From contig FJOG01000031.1 of the NCBI GenBank assembly GCA_900073065.1, forward strand, positions 393,601 to 440,965: 47,365 bases of DNA, read 5' to 3'. Below, in pieces: positions 19,572 through 32,015 of the stretch (positions within the stretch are counted from its first letter, which is position 1; every line of letters starts with the position of its first letter). A program made the translations under genes and the position numbers. The stretch is from Phialocephala subalpina (taxonomy: Eukaryota; Ascomycota; Leotiomycetes; Helotiales; Mollisiaceae). The notes under the pieces were generated by a model. It worked only from the letters and a program-made list of their open reading frames with translations. It was not told where the DNA came from and made no database searches.

Positions 19572-22500
19572 TCATAGAGCGTACGGGTTGAGCGAGCGAA
19601 TGGTGAGGCATCTGTACTTCAGTCAGTAAAAGTCGTGGGAAGAGATGGCAGGAGGAACTTACGGAGGGCTCTTGGTGAGATCCGTCTTCAAAATCACTGG
19701 TACCCGAGTCATCTCCTTGACATCTTGGATGTATTCGCCATTCTCCTCGCGGAGAGTGAAGAACTTCAAGTACTTCTCCTTGGCGCTCAACTTGGCCTCG
19801 ACTGGCTCGCCAGGGTGGACCTTCGAGTCAGATCGAGTGCGGTGAAGATTGCCAACGGCGGTCAATGAGTTCTTTGTTGGCGAGGGTGGGACGCTCTGAG
19901 TTGGCCGTTCAGCAAGTGATACTCCAGCAAGACTATCAGCGACATCGGAGACATCATCTTCGTCATCAAAGAGAGCGTCAACGTCGTCAGTAGAGATAGT
20001 ACCAGTCTCCATCTGCTTGCGTTGAGCCTCCTCATGCTCCTTCTTGGCTCGCTCGGCAACAGCAGCTTGCTTGGCAGCGGCTGCAGCATTTGTGGTACGC
20101 TGAGATGCACCAGGCTTGGGACGCTCATCTTCTGGAACGTACGCAGATGACGGAACACCCTTCTCCCAATACAACTCCAGAATGCGCTCATTTTTGCGGA
20201 ACTCGGCCTTCTTCAAAGGAAGTTGATCGCAGTGGACTCTCTTCTCGAAGCCATACTCCGGGATGAGAACGTCGAACGCAGAGTCGTACACGCAAAGAAC
20301 GATACCCTCGCTGATGAGCTCGCCACCAACCTCCTCACGCTTTCGGTCCATGATACGGCAAGATTCGATGTGAACACTCTGCTCTTGGGCATTCTGAGAC
20401 GAATCCTTCTTGGTGTTACAAGCTTCGGTGGTCTTGACGAGGTTCTCGATATCTTCGGTGTATTCGATCTGGCCCTCAGAAAGGACTGCCTCCAATTGAC
20501 GGTGAACAACCAGATCGGCATATCGTCTGGAGGGGTTGGTGAAGTGGGTGTAGAGAGGTAGGTTCAAAGCATAATGAGGCCAGAGGTGTTGAGGTGTCTT
20601 GCCAGCGATGTAGTACTTGGCGCGTTGCATGGCCTTGACCAACAAGGTTTCCATTCCCAATCGGACCTCAGTATCTTCCACCTTGAACAGACTGTTCTGC
20701 AGAGTTCCACTGCTTGTGGTATCCATCTCATAACCAATCTTGTTCATGCGTTCGGCGAATGTTGTCAAGCGACGAGGGTTGGGCGGGCTTTGTCGGCGGA
20801 GAAGAGCTTTTTCTGGAAGGCCTTGAGCAATCTTCTGTGCGACATATGTGTTTGCCTTGTGCATCAATTCCTCGATCAACTCGTGGGATGGGGTCGAGTC
20901 GAAGATGTTCTGCTCGACGGGAACGTTTTCATCATCAAGTTGGTAGATGAGTCTGAGAGGAGCGATAGTTTCACCGTTTGTACCGAGTCGGCGTTCTCGC
21001 CACTTCTGTGCGACGGCCTAAGATATTGTTAGTATGGAGCAAAGGGCGATGATGCAATTTGCTAGCAAACGCCGAAAAAAAAACAAGTCGACTTTCAATG
21101 TCCCATGAAAGGAGGGGCATTTAAACGTCATTACAGAACTTGAACTTACGTGTAGAATCTGAATCTCCTTGACCTCGGCTCCGTCGAGCTTTGTGTCAAG
21201 GTGGCCGGAGAGAACTGCATCAACCTCCTTGTATGTCAACTTGCCAGAGCTCTTGATGATACTCTTTCCAATCCATGTCTCCTCATCTTCAACCGTACCA
21301 GTGTGGGCATTGACCTTGAAGACAACACTGACAGTGAGTCTGTCCTTGCCAGGCACCAGAGAACATATTTCCGAAGCAAGCTTGGGTGGGAGCATGGCAC
21401 AGGATCCTAAAGGATTGGAATAATTAGCAATGAGGCCAAGAAAGGTTGGGGAAAATAGTGGGGAGGGCTCACGGTTCATCAGATAGACAGCCGTGCCTCT
21501 CTTACGAGCTTCTCGATCGACCAAAGAATTCGCCTTGATGAAATGGGCGACATCAGCGATGTGGATACCAATCTCAATCTTGCCGTCATCCTGAGTCTTG
21601 ACGTGAATGGCATCGTCCAACTCATTCGCACCGTTGGGGTCGATCGTGAAGGTCTTTTCGTCTCTGAAGTCACGGCGAGAAGCAATAGCAGCCTCATCTT
21701 CCTTCTCGAGAGACCACTCGTCAAGTCCGACACTTCGAGTGACTGCATCAGAGAACTCGTCGGAAGCGAAGTTGTTGTCTCGAAGAAGGGCGTCAGTCTC
21801 AACCTTCAGCTCGCCCATCTTGCCCAGTTGCTCGACAAGAGTACCGAAAGGATGTAGCGAAGTGATTGGCCATCTCTTGATGCAAGCGACGAAGATTCGG
21901 TCGGCATAGTCCTGGTGCTTCTCAACGAAGTCACGTGGAGCTTGCTCGGTGGGGATGGCAATCAATGGCACTCGTTTGTCTGTGGGTTTAAACCAGACGA
22001 TCTTCGGCTTGTCTTGCTGTCTCTGCTCCTGATGACGTCCCGAGTTGCCGTCTCTGGCTTGACGCTCGGCTTCTTGCTTCTCCTTCGTAGCTTGGCTACT
22101 GGGACGAAGCAAGCCAAGGGTGCCAGAGAACATTTGACCAGCGACACGCTCAATAACTGCTACAATGTGTCCTGCATAGAGGGGTCTTTGGTCGTCATTG
22201 ACTTCCTCTTCTTCAACAAGGAGAAGACTTTGTCCTTCAACTTCGACGTCGTCGTTCTTCTTCTGCGTGGGTCGCTGTCTCAAGCTACCACGTCTTCGAA
22301 TTCCGCCCTCGCCAGTTCCAGATTCTTGGTCACCGTTGGTAGAGTTATCTCGGTGAGATCTGTCATTGCCATTGCTGGAACCACCTCGAGTGTCGGTGAT
22401 ATCCTTGCGCTTCTTCTTTTCTTCCTTCTCGCGTTTCTGACCCCAGACTTCGTCAACGTCAAGCAATTCAACAGCAACGAGATCTCCTTCCAAAGCCCTG

Positions 22501-24079
22501 TTACGATCCTTGCTACCGCAGATGAAGATATCGGCATCGAGAAGCCCATCTTGGGTTGAGACGTATGCATCACTTCGGTTCTTCTTGTTGACACGGAGAA
22601 TACCAGAGACCAATTGACCGTCTCCCAAAAGTGCAGGCAGAGTGGCTTGTGGAAGGTAGGGTGTGAAAAGTGTCTTGCGCTGTTGCTGCTGCTGTTGAGC
22701 ATTCAATTGTGGTGCATGCTGACTGCCACCGAGACCCATATTGCCGTTCATTTGAGCAGCCTGCAGAGCTTGCAGCTGGTTCATTTGGAGCGGGTTCAAT
22801 TGCTGACCAGGGTAGAGAGGTTGTTGAACGAGAGCCATTTGACCTTGTGGTAATTGGACGAGCTGAGGTTGACCACCATATTGGAAGTTACCAAGGTTGT
22901 TGATGGACTGGTTGACAGATCCGCGGTTGCGATGACCAGGCTGGAAGCCACCTTGTTGACCTTGGAAATTACCCATCTGACCTTGCTGATCTTGCTGAGG
23001 TGCTTGGCCTTGAGCTGGTTGGTTTCTCCAATTGCCTTCAAAGTTTCGAGATGATTGTCTGTTGTGACCAGTAGAGCTACCACGTCTTTGGAAGTCGGTT
23101 TGTCCGCCGGCTCCAGCATCTGCGGTTGCTTGCATTGGTGGGAATTGGAATGATCCGCCACCGCGCATCGCTGAGCCACCTCTGCCATTGGCACCGACAG
23201 CCATGCTTTGACTCCGACCATGTCCGCTGCCCCTACCACGGAGGCTTGCACCTGTGCTAGCATGGTTGCCTTGATTTTGTGTATTCTCCTCCCCAGATGG
23301 ACTCTCTGTGCGTTCTGTGGGGGTTGCACCTGCTGCACCAGGGATAGGGAATTGGAATCCGGATGTGGTTCGTTTCTGCTGAGCTAACTCTGCAGCCTTC
23401 TTGGCTTCAGGCAACGCAAGAGAGTGGCGACGTTGATGTCCACTGCCTGGAGGTCCTCCTCCACCACGGCCACCTCTGCCAGAACTGTCTCCTCTATTGT
23501 GTCCTCCGAAGTCGCCAAATCCTGAAGCTGAAGCCCCGGATGATGGAGCAGGAGGAGGGCCCATTCCCATGTTTGGAAGTGCCGATTGATTACGGCGATG
23601 TGATAAGGGTTGTGTAGGAGCGCCCATAGGAGCATTCATCTGCGGTTGCTGCATCTGATTCGGGAACTGAAAGGCATTTTGCGGTGATAGACCATGCATC
23701 TGCTGCTGTTGAATAGGATATCCTCCACCTGCCAGCTGTTGGGTGGGTGGAATCATGCCCATGTTCACATATTGTTGGTGGGTAGCTTGAATCTGCTGCT
23801 GTTGTTGTTGGAGCAGTTCGATTTGTTGTTGAATCGCAAGTTGTTCCACTATACAAACGAGTTGTTAGTATAGTGTTGATGCTGGAGCTGATGCTGGGGT
23901 ATGACGACAGGCGAGCCTTTGAGGCTATAAACAGAGCAGGACAACTTACTTCCAGGAGAAGAGAACATGCTCATCAAAGGCGTCAGCTCCGAGGGACTTC
24001 TTCTATGAGCAATGTGAAGTCGACGGCCTGCAGGACCGGGAACACCACCTTGCGGTGGTGGATTTTGCTGATGCTCCAT
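19572..24079 (-). CDS. SSD1: SSD1-type RNB-domain RNA-binding protein, 1385 aa
   Basis: Five exons fit by phase: 24079-23950, 23848-21473, 21406-21150, 21017-19663 and 19611-19572. Intron 2 (66 bp) is a multiple of three without a stop, so the raw frame reads through it. Residues 1 to about 420 are Gln/Gly/Asn-rich and disordered (IELLQQQQQQIQ). Cold-shock-type domains follow (LFTPYLPQATLPALLGDGQL). The RNB domain starts near residue 770 (FTIDPNGANELDDAIHVK). The short last exon ends SPPCLTIRSLNPYAL. In yeast, Ssd1 binds mRNAs for cell-wall proteins and represses their translation under control of the kinase Cbk1; the fission yeast homologue is Sts5. These are regarded as pseudonucleases; here one of the usual RNB acidic positions is Glu (ELDD). 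Start at 24079 is the first in-frame ATG. Confidence 0.94.
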
Positions 24080-24579
24080 GACGACGGAACTTGCACGTCG
24101 AGTGCGATGGAATTGGGCGTGGTGTTGTGTGCAATCCAAATGATTGTGGGTGAATGATCAAAAGAGGGCAAAGGAGAGGATGTGAAGAGGGAGGTGAAGG
24201 AGCGATTCTCGAGGATTCGAGGACGTGGGATAGAGAGTGAGGGAGAAAGGTTGAGGAACAGGAAGAGGTCGAGGTGTTTGGTTTGGTTTGGAGTCCAAGG
24301 TTGCGTTGCGTTGATGCTGCGCGGCTTGGCGGCCCCTTCCGTTTGGGGTTAGCGCCTGTGCAGTGCTTGCCGTTCTAGCGCTGTCACGTGTGTACGGTAC
24401 AGTACGTAAGGATTCTCGTCGAGCTCGTATTGCGATCGCGATCGATTTGTTGCGTCTGGATACGAGAAGAAAGTCGAGAGAGAATGGGTTGTCTTGTTCG
24501 TGGTGACGAGTTGGACGAGGACAAATTAATGTTATGGGAAGCGAAGTCGGGAAGCTCTTTTCCATATTCACTCGATATC
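24080..24579. promoter_or_regulatory. Upstream region of SSD1
   Basis: No real coding frame. On the minus strand the leader is pyrimidine- and CA-rich, with Pro/Arg-type shadow frames. It probably holds the promoter and 5' untranslated region of SSD1. Confidence 0.4.
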
Positions 24580-24792
24580 TCAATTCGAACCTGAGGCTGT
24601 GGCAGATGGCGGCCGAGTCAGTGGGAGAACTTCTGTATGAACCTGGTCCAGCATCTGTGCCAATGAACGCGGCTTATGGCTTGTTTCACTTGCAGATGTA
24701 ACCAATGGCTTCGAACCCGAGAATGTTGCACCAAGCTTTTTGGTTTCCATATCAAACCTCCCCTCAATCCCCACGCTCATCCTCGAATCCAT
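24580..24792 (-). CDS. Small hypothetical ORF, 70 aa
   Basis: A complete frame from ATG (MDSRMSVGIEGRFDMETKKL) to TGA with balanced, protein-like composition: helical middle (SLAQMLDQVHTEVLPL) and polar tail. No signal peptide, membrane segment or known motif. It lies upstream of SSD1 on the same strand. It could be a genuine short gene, an exon, or chance; I cannot decide. Confidence 0.3.
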   Translation of the reverse strand: MDSRMSVGIEGRFDMETKKLGATFSGSKPLVTSASETSHKPRSLAQMLDQVHTEVLPLTRPPSATASGSN

Positions 24793-25748
24793 TCCCTGTC
24801 AACTCTCCCAGATAAAAATTGCCATACTGGATCTGAATGAAGCTTTATGGCGCCTTTGTTTATTTATATAGGGTACAGCTCATGCTGTTCGAAAAAAGTG
24901 ATACACCAAAGTACTAGGACCCCAGGGACGTTCATTAAGACTTGGAACCTATGAACTTGCTCAACCTAGGAATCAACTCGAATGAAGCCTTAAACTTATA
25001 CCAACTACTTTTGGGAGTGTCTTTGCAGGCTTCGAGGCTCCTTTGCAAAGTACCTCCAGTACCCGGACATTGGTATCGTTTTTTCTGCAGGGAGATAAGC
25101 TACATGAGGGCAAGTAGGTGCTCATCACAATCTATGCTCTTATGGGTGGGCCTTGTCTGCCGGGTTGCATGTGAATCATTTCACGGCCAAGGAGTCGCGT
25201 ATAATAGAAGTGTGTGTATGCATCTGTGAATGATGGACTCAATGGCAGTTGGACATGTCAAAAGACTCAAGTCGATCACCAAGGCAAACTATAGTACCAT
25301 TACTCCACTCGAGAGATTCTTACTGAGGCTTTCATCGCTATCAAGGCATCCTTTTCATCTTTCAAATGTCGAATGCTGGTTGGGACAATGACCGCCAACG
25401 CAGCAATATCACCAAAATCGTGACGCAGGATCGTTGGCGGAACATGAGTTGTACTTGGAGGGAAATTTTAGTAGCGAATAATACTTGAACATTTCGAATG
25501 GGACGCTTGGAGATCGTTTCATAAGGTGTCAAACAAATAAGAATACCAAGAAGCAAGCAGAAGGTTGTGCTGTTCGAAGTTGAGGAGAACCCTTGTCGCA
25601 AGCTCCGAGCGGTGTAGAGTGGCAGAAAGATATCTCGAGCTTCACGCGTCCAGCTCACCATCGACAATGACAACGCGAAAACCCTGCTTCAACGACAGCA
25701 GTGAATCTACTCGGCTACCGAGTTGATTCCCAATGTGCCCAAACAAAA
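24793..25748. other. Intergenic upstream of GLE1
   Basis: About 950 bp without a supported gene. The last part should contain the GLE1 promoter. A 103-aa minus-strand frame at 25673-25362 has no coding features. Confidence 0.45.
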
Positions 25749-27542
25749 ATGTCAGAAAACTCCCCAAACGGTGACACCTCGTCGCCGCAACCTCCAGACA
25801 GCAACGTCAACATGGATACGGCAAACATCCCATACGAGCTGCGCAATGCAGAAGCGGTACACAGAGCTATGCTCGACGAGTCTCGAGCATACCACGAAAA
25901 TCTGCGAAAGGAGGCCGAACGAGTCCTTGCGAAGCACCTCTTGGAGGAGCGCCTTCGAGATCTCAAACTCCAGGCCGACGAGGCGGAACACATATCCAAG
26001 TTGCAGTGCGAAGCAATCGAGCAGGAGAAGAGGAAGCAAGATGCGGAGGCGCGAAGGTTGAAGGCAGAGGCGGAATTGCAGCAAGCGGCACAGAGAACTA
26101 GGGAGGCAGAGATAAAGAAGAGGGAAGCAGAAAACGCCGCAAAGACTATGCGCCCACTACCACCACGAGTCTCAACACCTCCTCCCCAAGCTGCTCCAGT
26201 CCAACAACCCGCTGCTGCTCAACAAGCACCGCAAAATCCACCCGCAGGCTCTTCTGCCAACCATCCTTCATCTGCCAACCCACCTCAAGCGCAAACCACT
26301 ACACCACAAGCTCAACCTCCCACAAATCCCTTTGCTCCAGGTCAGCCAGCACAATCGACTCCTCCACAAGCAGCCCAGAACAATTTCCCACCAACAACCC
26401 ACCAAGCTCCTTCGAACCCACCTCCACAGCCCAATCCACCAGCACAGAATGGCCAAGCACCACACGCCCATCAACAAGGACATCAATCACACCAGACGTT
26501 CATGGCGAACGACCCAGATGCCCTCAAATACGCTGCTATTCACCAGGCATTAAAGCCGTTCCGAAAGCAGGTCAAGCCAAACATCAGGGATGCGAGGGGC
26601 GAGAGAGTCAAGGGCCCGGATGGCAAGGACATCATGGGTCCAATCGAAGCCGAAGCCAGCAAACAATCTCGCCTCCTTCGTGCCGCGGTCGGTCAATTGA
26701 AAGCAGCTGGTAGCAATGCAGCAACCGTAAGTGCTTCAATTCTAACTTCTGACACAAGCTAATCTCCGTCACAGCACAAGCGCATGATTGATATCCTCAA
26801 GAACTCCCTGACTTACCAAGTCAATGGACAAATTCTTCCCGTCGATCCCAGCCCATTCGTAATCCAGGTTCCTCCGCCACTCAACGACCCGAACGCAAAC
26901 AGCAACGACAATCAACTACCCGCTCTCTTCGTCTACCTCCTCTCTACCTTCTCCAAAGCCCTCGTCGCCCAAGCTGGCCTCGAGGCTCATTCCGACGTCC
27001 AGATTGCCGAAGCTGTAGCATTAGCAGCACACCAGGTATTCTCACACCCAGACCTTCTGTGGCGCGGCAGGTCTATGATCGATATCCTTGTTGCAAAGAT
27101 TCGAAAAGCTTGTGGAACACTGTTCGGTTTCAGGGGCTCCGAGACCACTGAAGAAGGTCGCGCACGCTTGGGCTGGCAGAAGGAAGATGGCAACTGGATT
27201 CAAGAGTCGATGCATTACGACCGCATGAGAGGCATCGCCGCCTTCTATGCAGGATTATGTCTCCGTCAGTACAAGAATCGGGTCAACCCATATCCTCCAT
27301 ACCATTACTGGCGTGCCATGGCTGCTATTGTCGCTTGTCCGGTCCAGGAGAGAACGAACACTTCGTACTACGTCCTCAATGCCTTGATTAAGGGCCATGA
27401 AGCGAAGTTCTTGCAGTTCTACGGTGATATGGCAAAGGCTGCTTTGTGGGCCGCTTTGGTCGAGTATCCAGCTGGTGCTCCGGAGAAGAATCCTGCAGTC
27501 ACGGCATTGGCGACTCTGGGCGAGAATGTTTTGCAAGCATGA
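25749..27542 (+). CDS. GLE1: GLE1-type nuclear pore / mRNA export factor, 581 aa
   Basis: Exons 25749-26726 and 26775-27542 around a 48-bp intron. The true start is MSENSPNGD; the open frame upstream has only GTG. Residues about 25-150 are a long charged coiled coil (LRDLKLQADEAEHISKLQCE). Residues 150-270 are Pro/Gln/Ala-rich linker. The C-terminal half is the GLE1-like helical repeat domain, with KACGTLFGFRGSE, LGWQKEDGNWIQE, YDRMRGIAAFYAGL and a YWRAMAAIV segment, as in the family. In yeast and animals Gle1 sits on the cytoplasmic side of the nuclear pore and, with inositol hexakisphosphate, activates the RNA helicase Dbp5 to release exported mRNPs. The length matches fungal Gle1 proteins. 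Confidence 0.9.
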
Positions 27543-28153
27543 TCTCTCTACTTCGCTGCTCGATGGTCCTTGGGGATGGCATACGTTATGATGATTTGAG
27601 ATTCAGGAGTTTATGGTTGGACAGCATTGGGGGCGTTAGGCGGTTCTGTCATCCAAGATTGACGGATCAAAGTGGTCTTTGATTCGTGCTTCCCGCTGAA
27701 GCGGACGTATTCTAGATGGACATGTATTCTAGAGACAAATGTTACGTGAATATACCAACTACTCTTCCGCTGACTGTGATGCAGTGATTGTGCTAGGCTT
27801 GTTCAAGTGAGGTCCACGATCACGTGTAGTGACCCATGCTGTTGAAAGTCCTCGGCACCCTTCAACGTCAAAAATTCCTTCTCGCTGCCCTCTCTTTCCC
27901 AAAGACACAAAAAACTGCCCAGAAGTTCAGCCACAATAGATTGGGTACTTAGAATGTTCCTTCCCTCTAGTTCCCACTACGCAAACGCACAAAAGCCAGC
28001 AGCAATGTCACTCGCCTGTTCTCCCTTGCCTTGCCAGCCACAATTGAATCCTGTCCAAATACTTCCAAGATATCCAGTCATAATCCCAAAGAACGACTAG
28101 AAGAGCTATAAACCCAGCTTGTGAGAACCCAAAGGACCGAAACAGCTCCCAGC
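27543..28153. other. Intergenic, nothing recognised
   Basis: 3' flank of GLE1 and possible promoter of the small membrane-protein candidate. No coding frame or motif is supported. Confidence 0.45.
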
Positions 28154-28693
28154 ATGGTGAGTATTCGTTCCATCATTCCTACCCATGCTCAACACTGCTG
28201 ATATGACCCTAGATTGCGAACATTGCCTCTCCCTGAACACACAGCTCTATTTCACTCCCAGTCTCTAGCCACCAGACTCTAGGCCTGGGTACTCAAAGGA
28301 CAGTGTCGTCTCGCTCTTCTGCATTGGTACCGCTACCTGGATTCTCCGGGTAGCCAACGCCACCGTCTCATTGCCTATAATCTCCAAATACCTCTCTACC
28401 ACTGTTTTCTTTTTGTCACACCGAACAACGACATCCCTCACTACTACGTCTTTGAGTACTCTAAGGTATGTAAATCGCCATTGTACTTGAAAGCGTGAAA
28501 GTCGCCGCTGCTCGAGACTTGGTATACGGATTTTGGGGTCTCCAGCGCCATCCTCGCCTTTAATGTCGCGTTTTACTATCTCTGGACCAGTCTCTTACTA
28601 TACTTCGGCGTCTTTGACGACTTTCCTGTCCTTGAAGTAGCCGTGGAGAAAAGGGCGATACCGAGTCCGCAAAACCACGACCTGGGGTTGTGA
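28154..28693 (+). CDS. Candidate small membrane protein with WYTDFGV module, about 120 aa
   Basis: A model that keeps frame is: ATG alone at 28154-28156 (donor gtgagt), exon 28283-28465 (AWVLKGQCRLALLHWYRYLD to HYYVFEYSK), and exon 28517-28693. The last exon could instead start at 28502, adding SPLLE. The last exon encodes TWYTDFGVSSAILAFN, a hydrophobic helix (VAFYYLWTSLLLYFGVF) and an acidic/polar tail. The reading is supported because a similar segment (HWYTDFGVLTITTAFSITMYY) is encoded in opposite orientation at 29470-29237. The function is unknown. It lies beside a HET-domain gene. The start exon is the weakest point, and the piece may be truncated from a longer gene. Confidence 0.4.
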
Positions 28694-29236
28694 GGAGCCA
28701 TCCCCACGATCCGGTCTGGTTTTTGGGCATGTTAAATACTGGTCTGCTCTATAGCCGACATCTCTCAATCTGGATCGGCATTGCGACATGAATAGGAGTA
28801 TCCGCGCAGGAATGTGTCCCTGGTACGGTTGTAGTGAAGAGATGTGTTCTAGTATTGAAGCAAGCAACTATCTTTATTTACAAGCACAGCACAGCAGCAA
28901 GGACGGAGACCACCACGAATCTCTTGACGTACACGAGTGGTCAGGCAGTTCCGACGTGACCTCCTTACCAGAGCCTTCGTACTGCTGCTTCGGGACTGCT
29001 AGCACCATCACTCGAACTATAATTGAAGCGTGGTCCCAAGTTCTGGATGCCCAACCCATTGTCTCCGTCATTCTTTCAGTACCGTTGAAATCGACGCACG
29101 CTGTATTAACCACATAAATGCAAGTATATACTACCGTTAAAATCGCACTTTCTATTGCTAAACGTGCGTTCTCGCTTTTTTACTAGCTTTCAGACCAATT
29201 TCCCCCGTAATGCCATTGAATGATTATTTCAGCAAA
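28694..29236. other. Spacer between opposed WYTDFGV modules
   Basis: About 540 bp between the two convergent membrane-module frames. Overlapping short frames occur on both strands; none is supported as a gene. Confidence 0.4.
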
Positions 29237-29470
29237 CTATATCCTTGAAATGAGCACATAGGCATTATCGGTGATCCAAGTGGGTACGATAGGATCGACT
29301 TCCGATTCTGAGTCCTCGATATCGCCTTTCTTTTCCTCAGCTGCAGTATCCATTGCAGGCTTCAATTTATCGAACAATCCGGAATGCTTTGCCAAGCGAA
29401 ACCATATGTAATACATGGTGATGCTGAAGGCAGTCGTGATAGTGAGAACTCCAAAATCTGTGTACCAGTG
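29237..29470 (-). CDS. Exon-like fragment with WYTDFGV membrane module
   Basis: An open frame reads HWYTDFGVLTITTAFSITMY, continues as a membrane helix, then SGLFDKLKPAMDTAAEEKKG and an acidic tail ending ITDNAYVLISRI before TAG. It matches the last exon of the plus-strand candidate at 28517-28693 in the WYTDFGV start, the following hydrophobic helix and the short FD block. It begins 59 nt beyond the stop of the HET-domain gene on the same strand. It may be a separate small gene whose upstream exon I cannot define, or a lost or alternative 3' exon of the HET gene. The bases before it (cttatcgag) match the same place in the plus copy (ctgctcgag). Confidence 0.4.
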   Translation of the reverse strand, partial: HWYTDFGVLTITTAFSITMYYIWFRLAKHSGLFDKLKPAMDTAAEEKKGDIEDSESEVDPIVPTWITDNAYVLISRI

Positions 29471-29528
29471 CTCGATAAGTGGTGATTTCCGGCATACTTA
29501 GCTGCTACTTACAAAGTCTCTTGCGAGT

Positions 29529-32015
29529 TTACACAAGCCTTATATACCTTTTTGCCAGAAGTTTTGCCAAAAATTCGGAATCTGACGACACCTCTAAATA
29601 TGCAACCCCAAGCCTCTTGTACTCGTCCTGGAGGTTCGTTCGCTGAATCACAACTATAAACATTTGGACCGCCTTATCCATATTTTCTCCAGCTATAGGA
29701 TCCTCGCTAGCTCCAACTATCATGCATTCAAAGGAACTTGGCGGGTCATCTGGGCCTTCTAATAGCGGCAATTTCCCTGAAGCTTCGTCAAAGAGAACAA
29801 TGCCATTGCAGTGCTCGCGATCCTCATCCAATTCGGGCACTATCAATCCGTATACTGGTCCCTCCCATCTCACCCGGAGGTTTCGTCTATGATATTCAGT
29901 ATTACGGCTCATCCTCTGAATAGAGGAATTGAGAGTTACTTGGGGCCATCGTAGCCTCGTTCGACGGGAGCTAAAAATATGGACTAAACACTCCAACTTC
30001 GGTGGTTCGGTGCGAATGAACTTCGGGGCGTCCAACGTGAACTTGTCTTGCTTGAAGAAGGAATAAAAGGACACAGCAGAGCCGGCAGCAAGCCAGCTCC
30101 AGGATGGAGCTGCGCAAATGTCAATAGGATAAAAGATATGTTAGTAGCTATTACTTACCTCCACTCTTTGACGTTCTTACTCTTCTTGATCCTGGCTTCC
30201 CCCAAAATACGTTAACCTTATTTTTGTCTTTCCAAATTGCAGTACATTGCGGATCAGTAAGCCAGCTCGGACCCTTGAAGCAGTCCAAGACCGGCCTGTC
30301 AAGATCCCAATACAATTCAACAACAGATTTATCGAAAACGAAATCCTCTATCGTTCTTTCGTCCCCTGAAAATGGCCACCAAAAAAGAGCTTTTTGTATG
30401 CCCTCTAAGCACATGCCAGCACAGAATTCCAAGCCAATATTGTCGCCTATCACTCTCGTAATAGATCCCAAGGCCGGCAGCCGGTCTTTTTCATAGCTTA
30501 AGTCAAGCATGCTATATGCAGCGACTATTTCGTCCCACTTTAACCAATCGCCAGACGGTTTAGTCCCCAACATACTAGTGACTTGGAGGTTGAATTGATC
30601 GCGGTATCTCGACAATGGGGCCATGCTGTCCAACCTTTTTTTCAAATCTGATGAGTAACTGAACAGGCTGCTGTTATACAAGTAGCCAGGATCGGCCCCA
30701 AACCTGGATTCCGTATCAATCCCGTTGCGGCATTCCCAAATAACCTGGTCCTCCCCGTAGTAGATGATTCTCCGAGAACATATACGTTCTTGAAAGGTCC
30801 ACCCTCGGAATGCCCATCGACTCTGCTGCAATTCTGAGGATAATTGCGGAACTTCTCGGTTTCGATCCAGATACGTCGGTATCTGCGAAACGTAAATATT
30901 TCCAACCTTTGTTGGGAGGACAGCGGCAGGTTCCAACTCCCGTTCCAGAAAACATCCTTCTTCGGGACTATGTGCACCTATAGCCGCAATTGTGAAATCA
31001 GCAAACTCATAGATTGAACCCATAAGCCTTGCTTCAGCTTCCCAATCTGCATTGTCATTTTGAATAATGCACAAGCGGTCAACCCAAAGAAACCGGAAGC
31101 CAAGAGTCTTGGATATGGTCATCGCATCTCTAATTGTCTTTGGTAGTCTCTCAACAGGTATGCTCTCTTGAAGAGCTTGGTACGTTTCCTTGGTTAGCTT
31201 CAACTCATCTGGTCCCTCGTCTTGGCCCCAGCAATAGCTAAGGGCAACGTATTTGCCACGGGTACCGCGAGTCTCTCGAAGACAGAATTTTTCGTTGGCT
31301 TTCGGGTTTATATAGAGTAACCTGGATGGAAGTGGACTGCCAGTGCCGCAGTCTACGCCGGCATACGTCTGCGAACAAGTTGGATGATTCCGTTCACATT
31401 CTCCCATTTTCGAACGCAGTCTTTGAAATGCGAGCTCTGACTCAGGAGAAACGATTGATCGTCCGAACCCAAGATGCGCAAAGCCCTCTTCGTCAACTGG
31501 TATGAATTAATAAAAGAATCGACAACATTACAATGAGATATTTCGGACTTACCTGGGTCCACGAATACACGTAGGAGTAGAGGTGTCACGTTCCCCATAG
31601 CCCCAGTGCTCGACAGATAGATCCTCAAACACCCAGTACCACTAGACAATAGTTTGAAGTATGATAATTTTATGCGATTGTTTTTGTCTCGCATAGCGGT
31701 TGTGGTAAAATCGCCGCCCCGGTAGATGGCGCAATAGATTTGAGCACATAATGCGCACTGCTTTCTGAGTGCATCTAATTCGCCCACCGTGTGAGGATAT
31801 AAGTATCCATGAATATCATCCAAGTTCATCCTGTGCAAGTCTGGAATTCGGCGAAAAATATCCGCAATTTCTTCGGTCATGTTAAGTGAGCAACCCAAAG
31901 TCTCTAAAGTGATCCTTTCGCAAGCTTCGCAGAGTTGCTGCCTTGAAGTTGGAAAGCTTCTCGTTTCGTTGCTGAGACGCTCAAGGTTGCTTTGCCACAG
32001 TTGCTGCGCTGACAT
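29529..32015 (-). CDS. HET-domain protein (heterokaryon-incompatibility type), 793 aa
   Basis: Three exons: 32015-31553, 31496-30159 and 30109-29529. All junctions have consensus gtaagt-type donors and keep phase. The N-terminal 230 residues are a helical Cys-containing region (LCEACERIT, QCALCAQIY). The HET domain (about 235-390) has the three classical blocks: KYVALSYCWG, LPKTIRDAMTI and FLWVDRLCIIQNDNADWEAE with MGSIYEFADFTIAAIG. WAFRGWTFQERICSRRIIYY and, at the exon 2-3 junction, APSWSWLAA are also typical. HET domains are TIR-like and can trigger cell death when unlike alleles meet in a fused hypha; most members are uncharacterised. No NACHT or repeat domain is fused. The gene stops 857 Ns and about 340 bp away from the second HET locus region. 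Confidence 0.9.

Noticed and set aside
22280..23338. Overlapping 140-214 aa frames within SSD1
   Set aside because: Shadows of the Gln/Gly-rich and cold-shock coding region.
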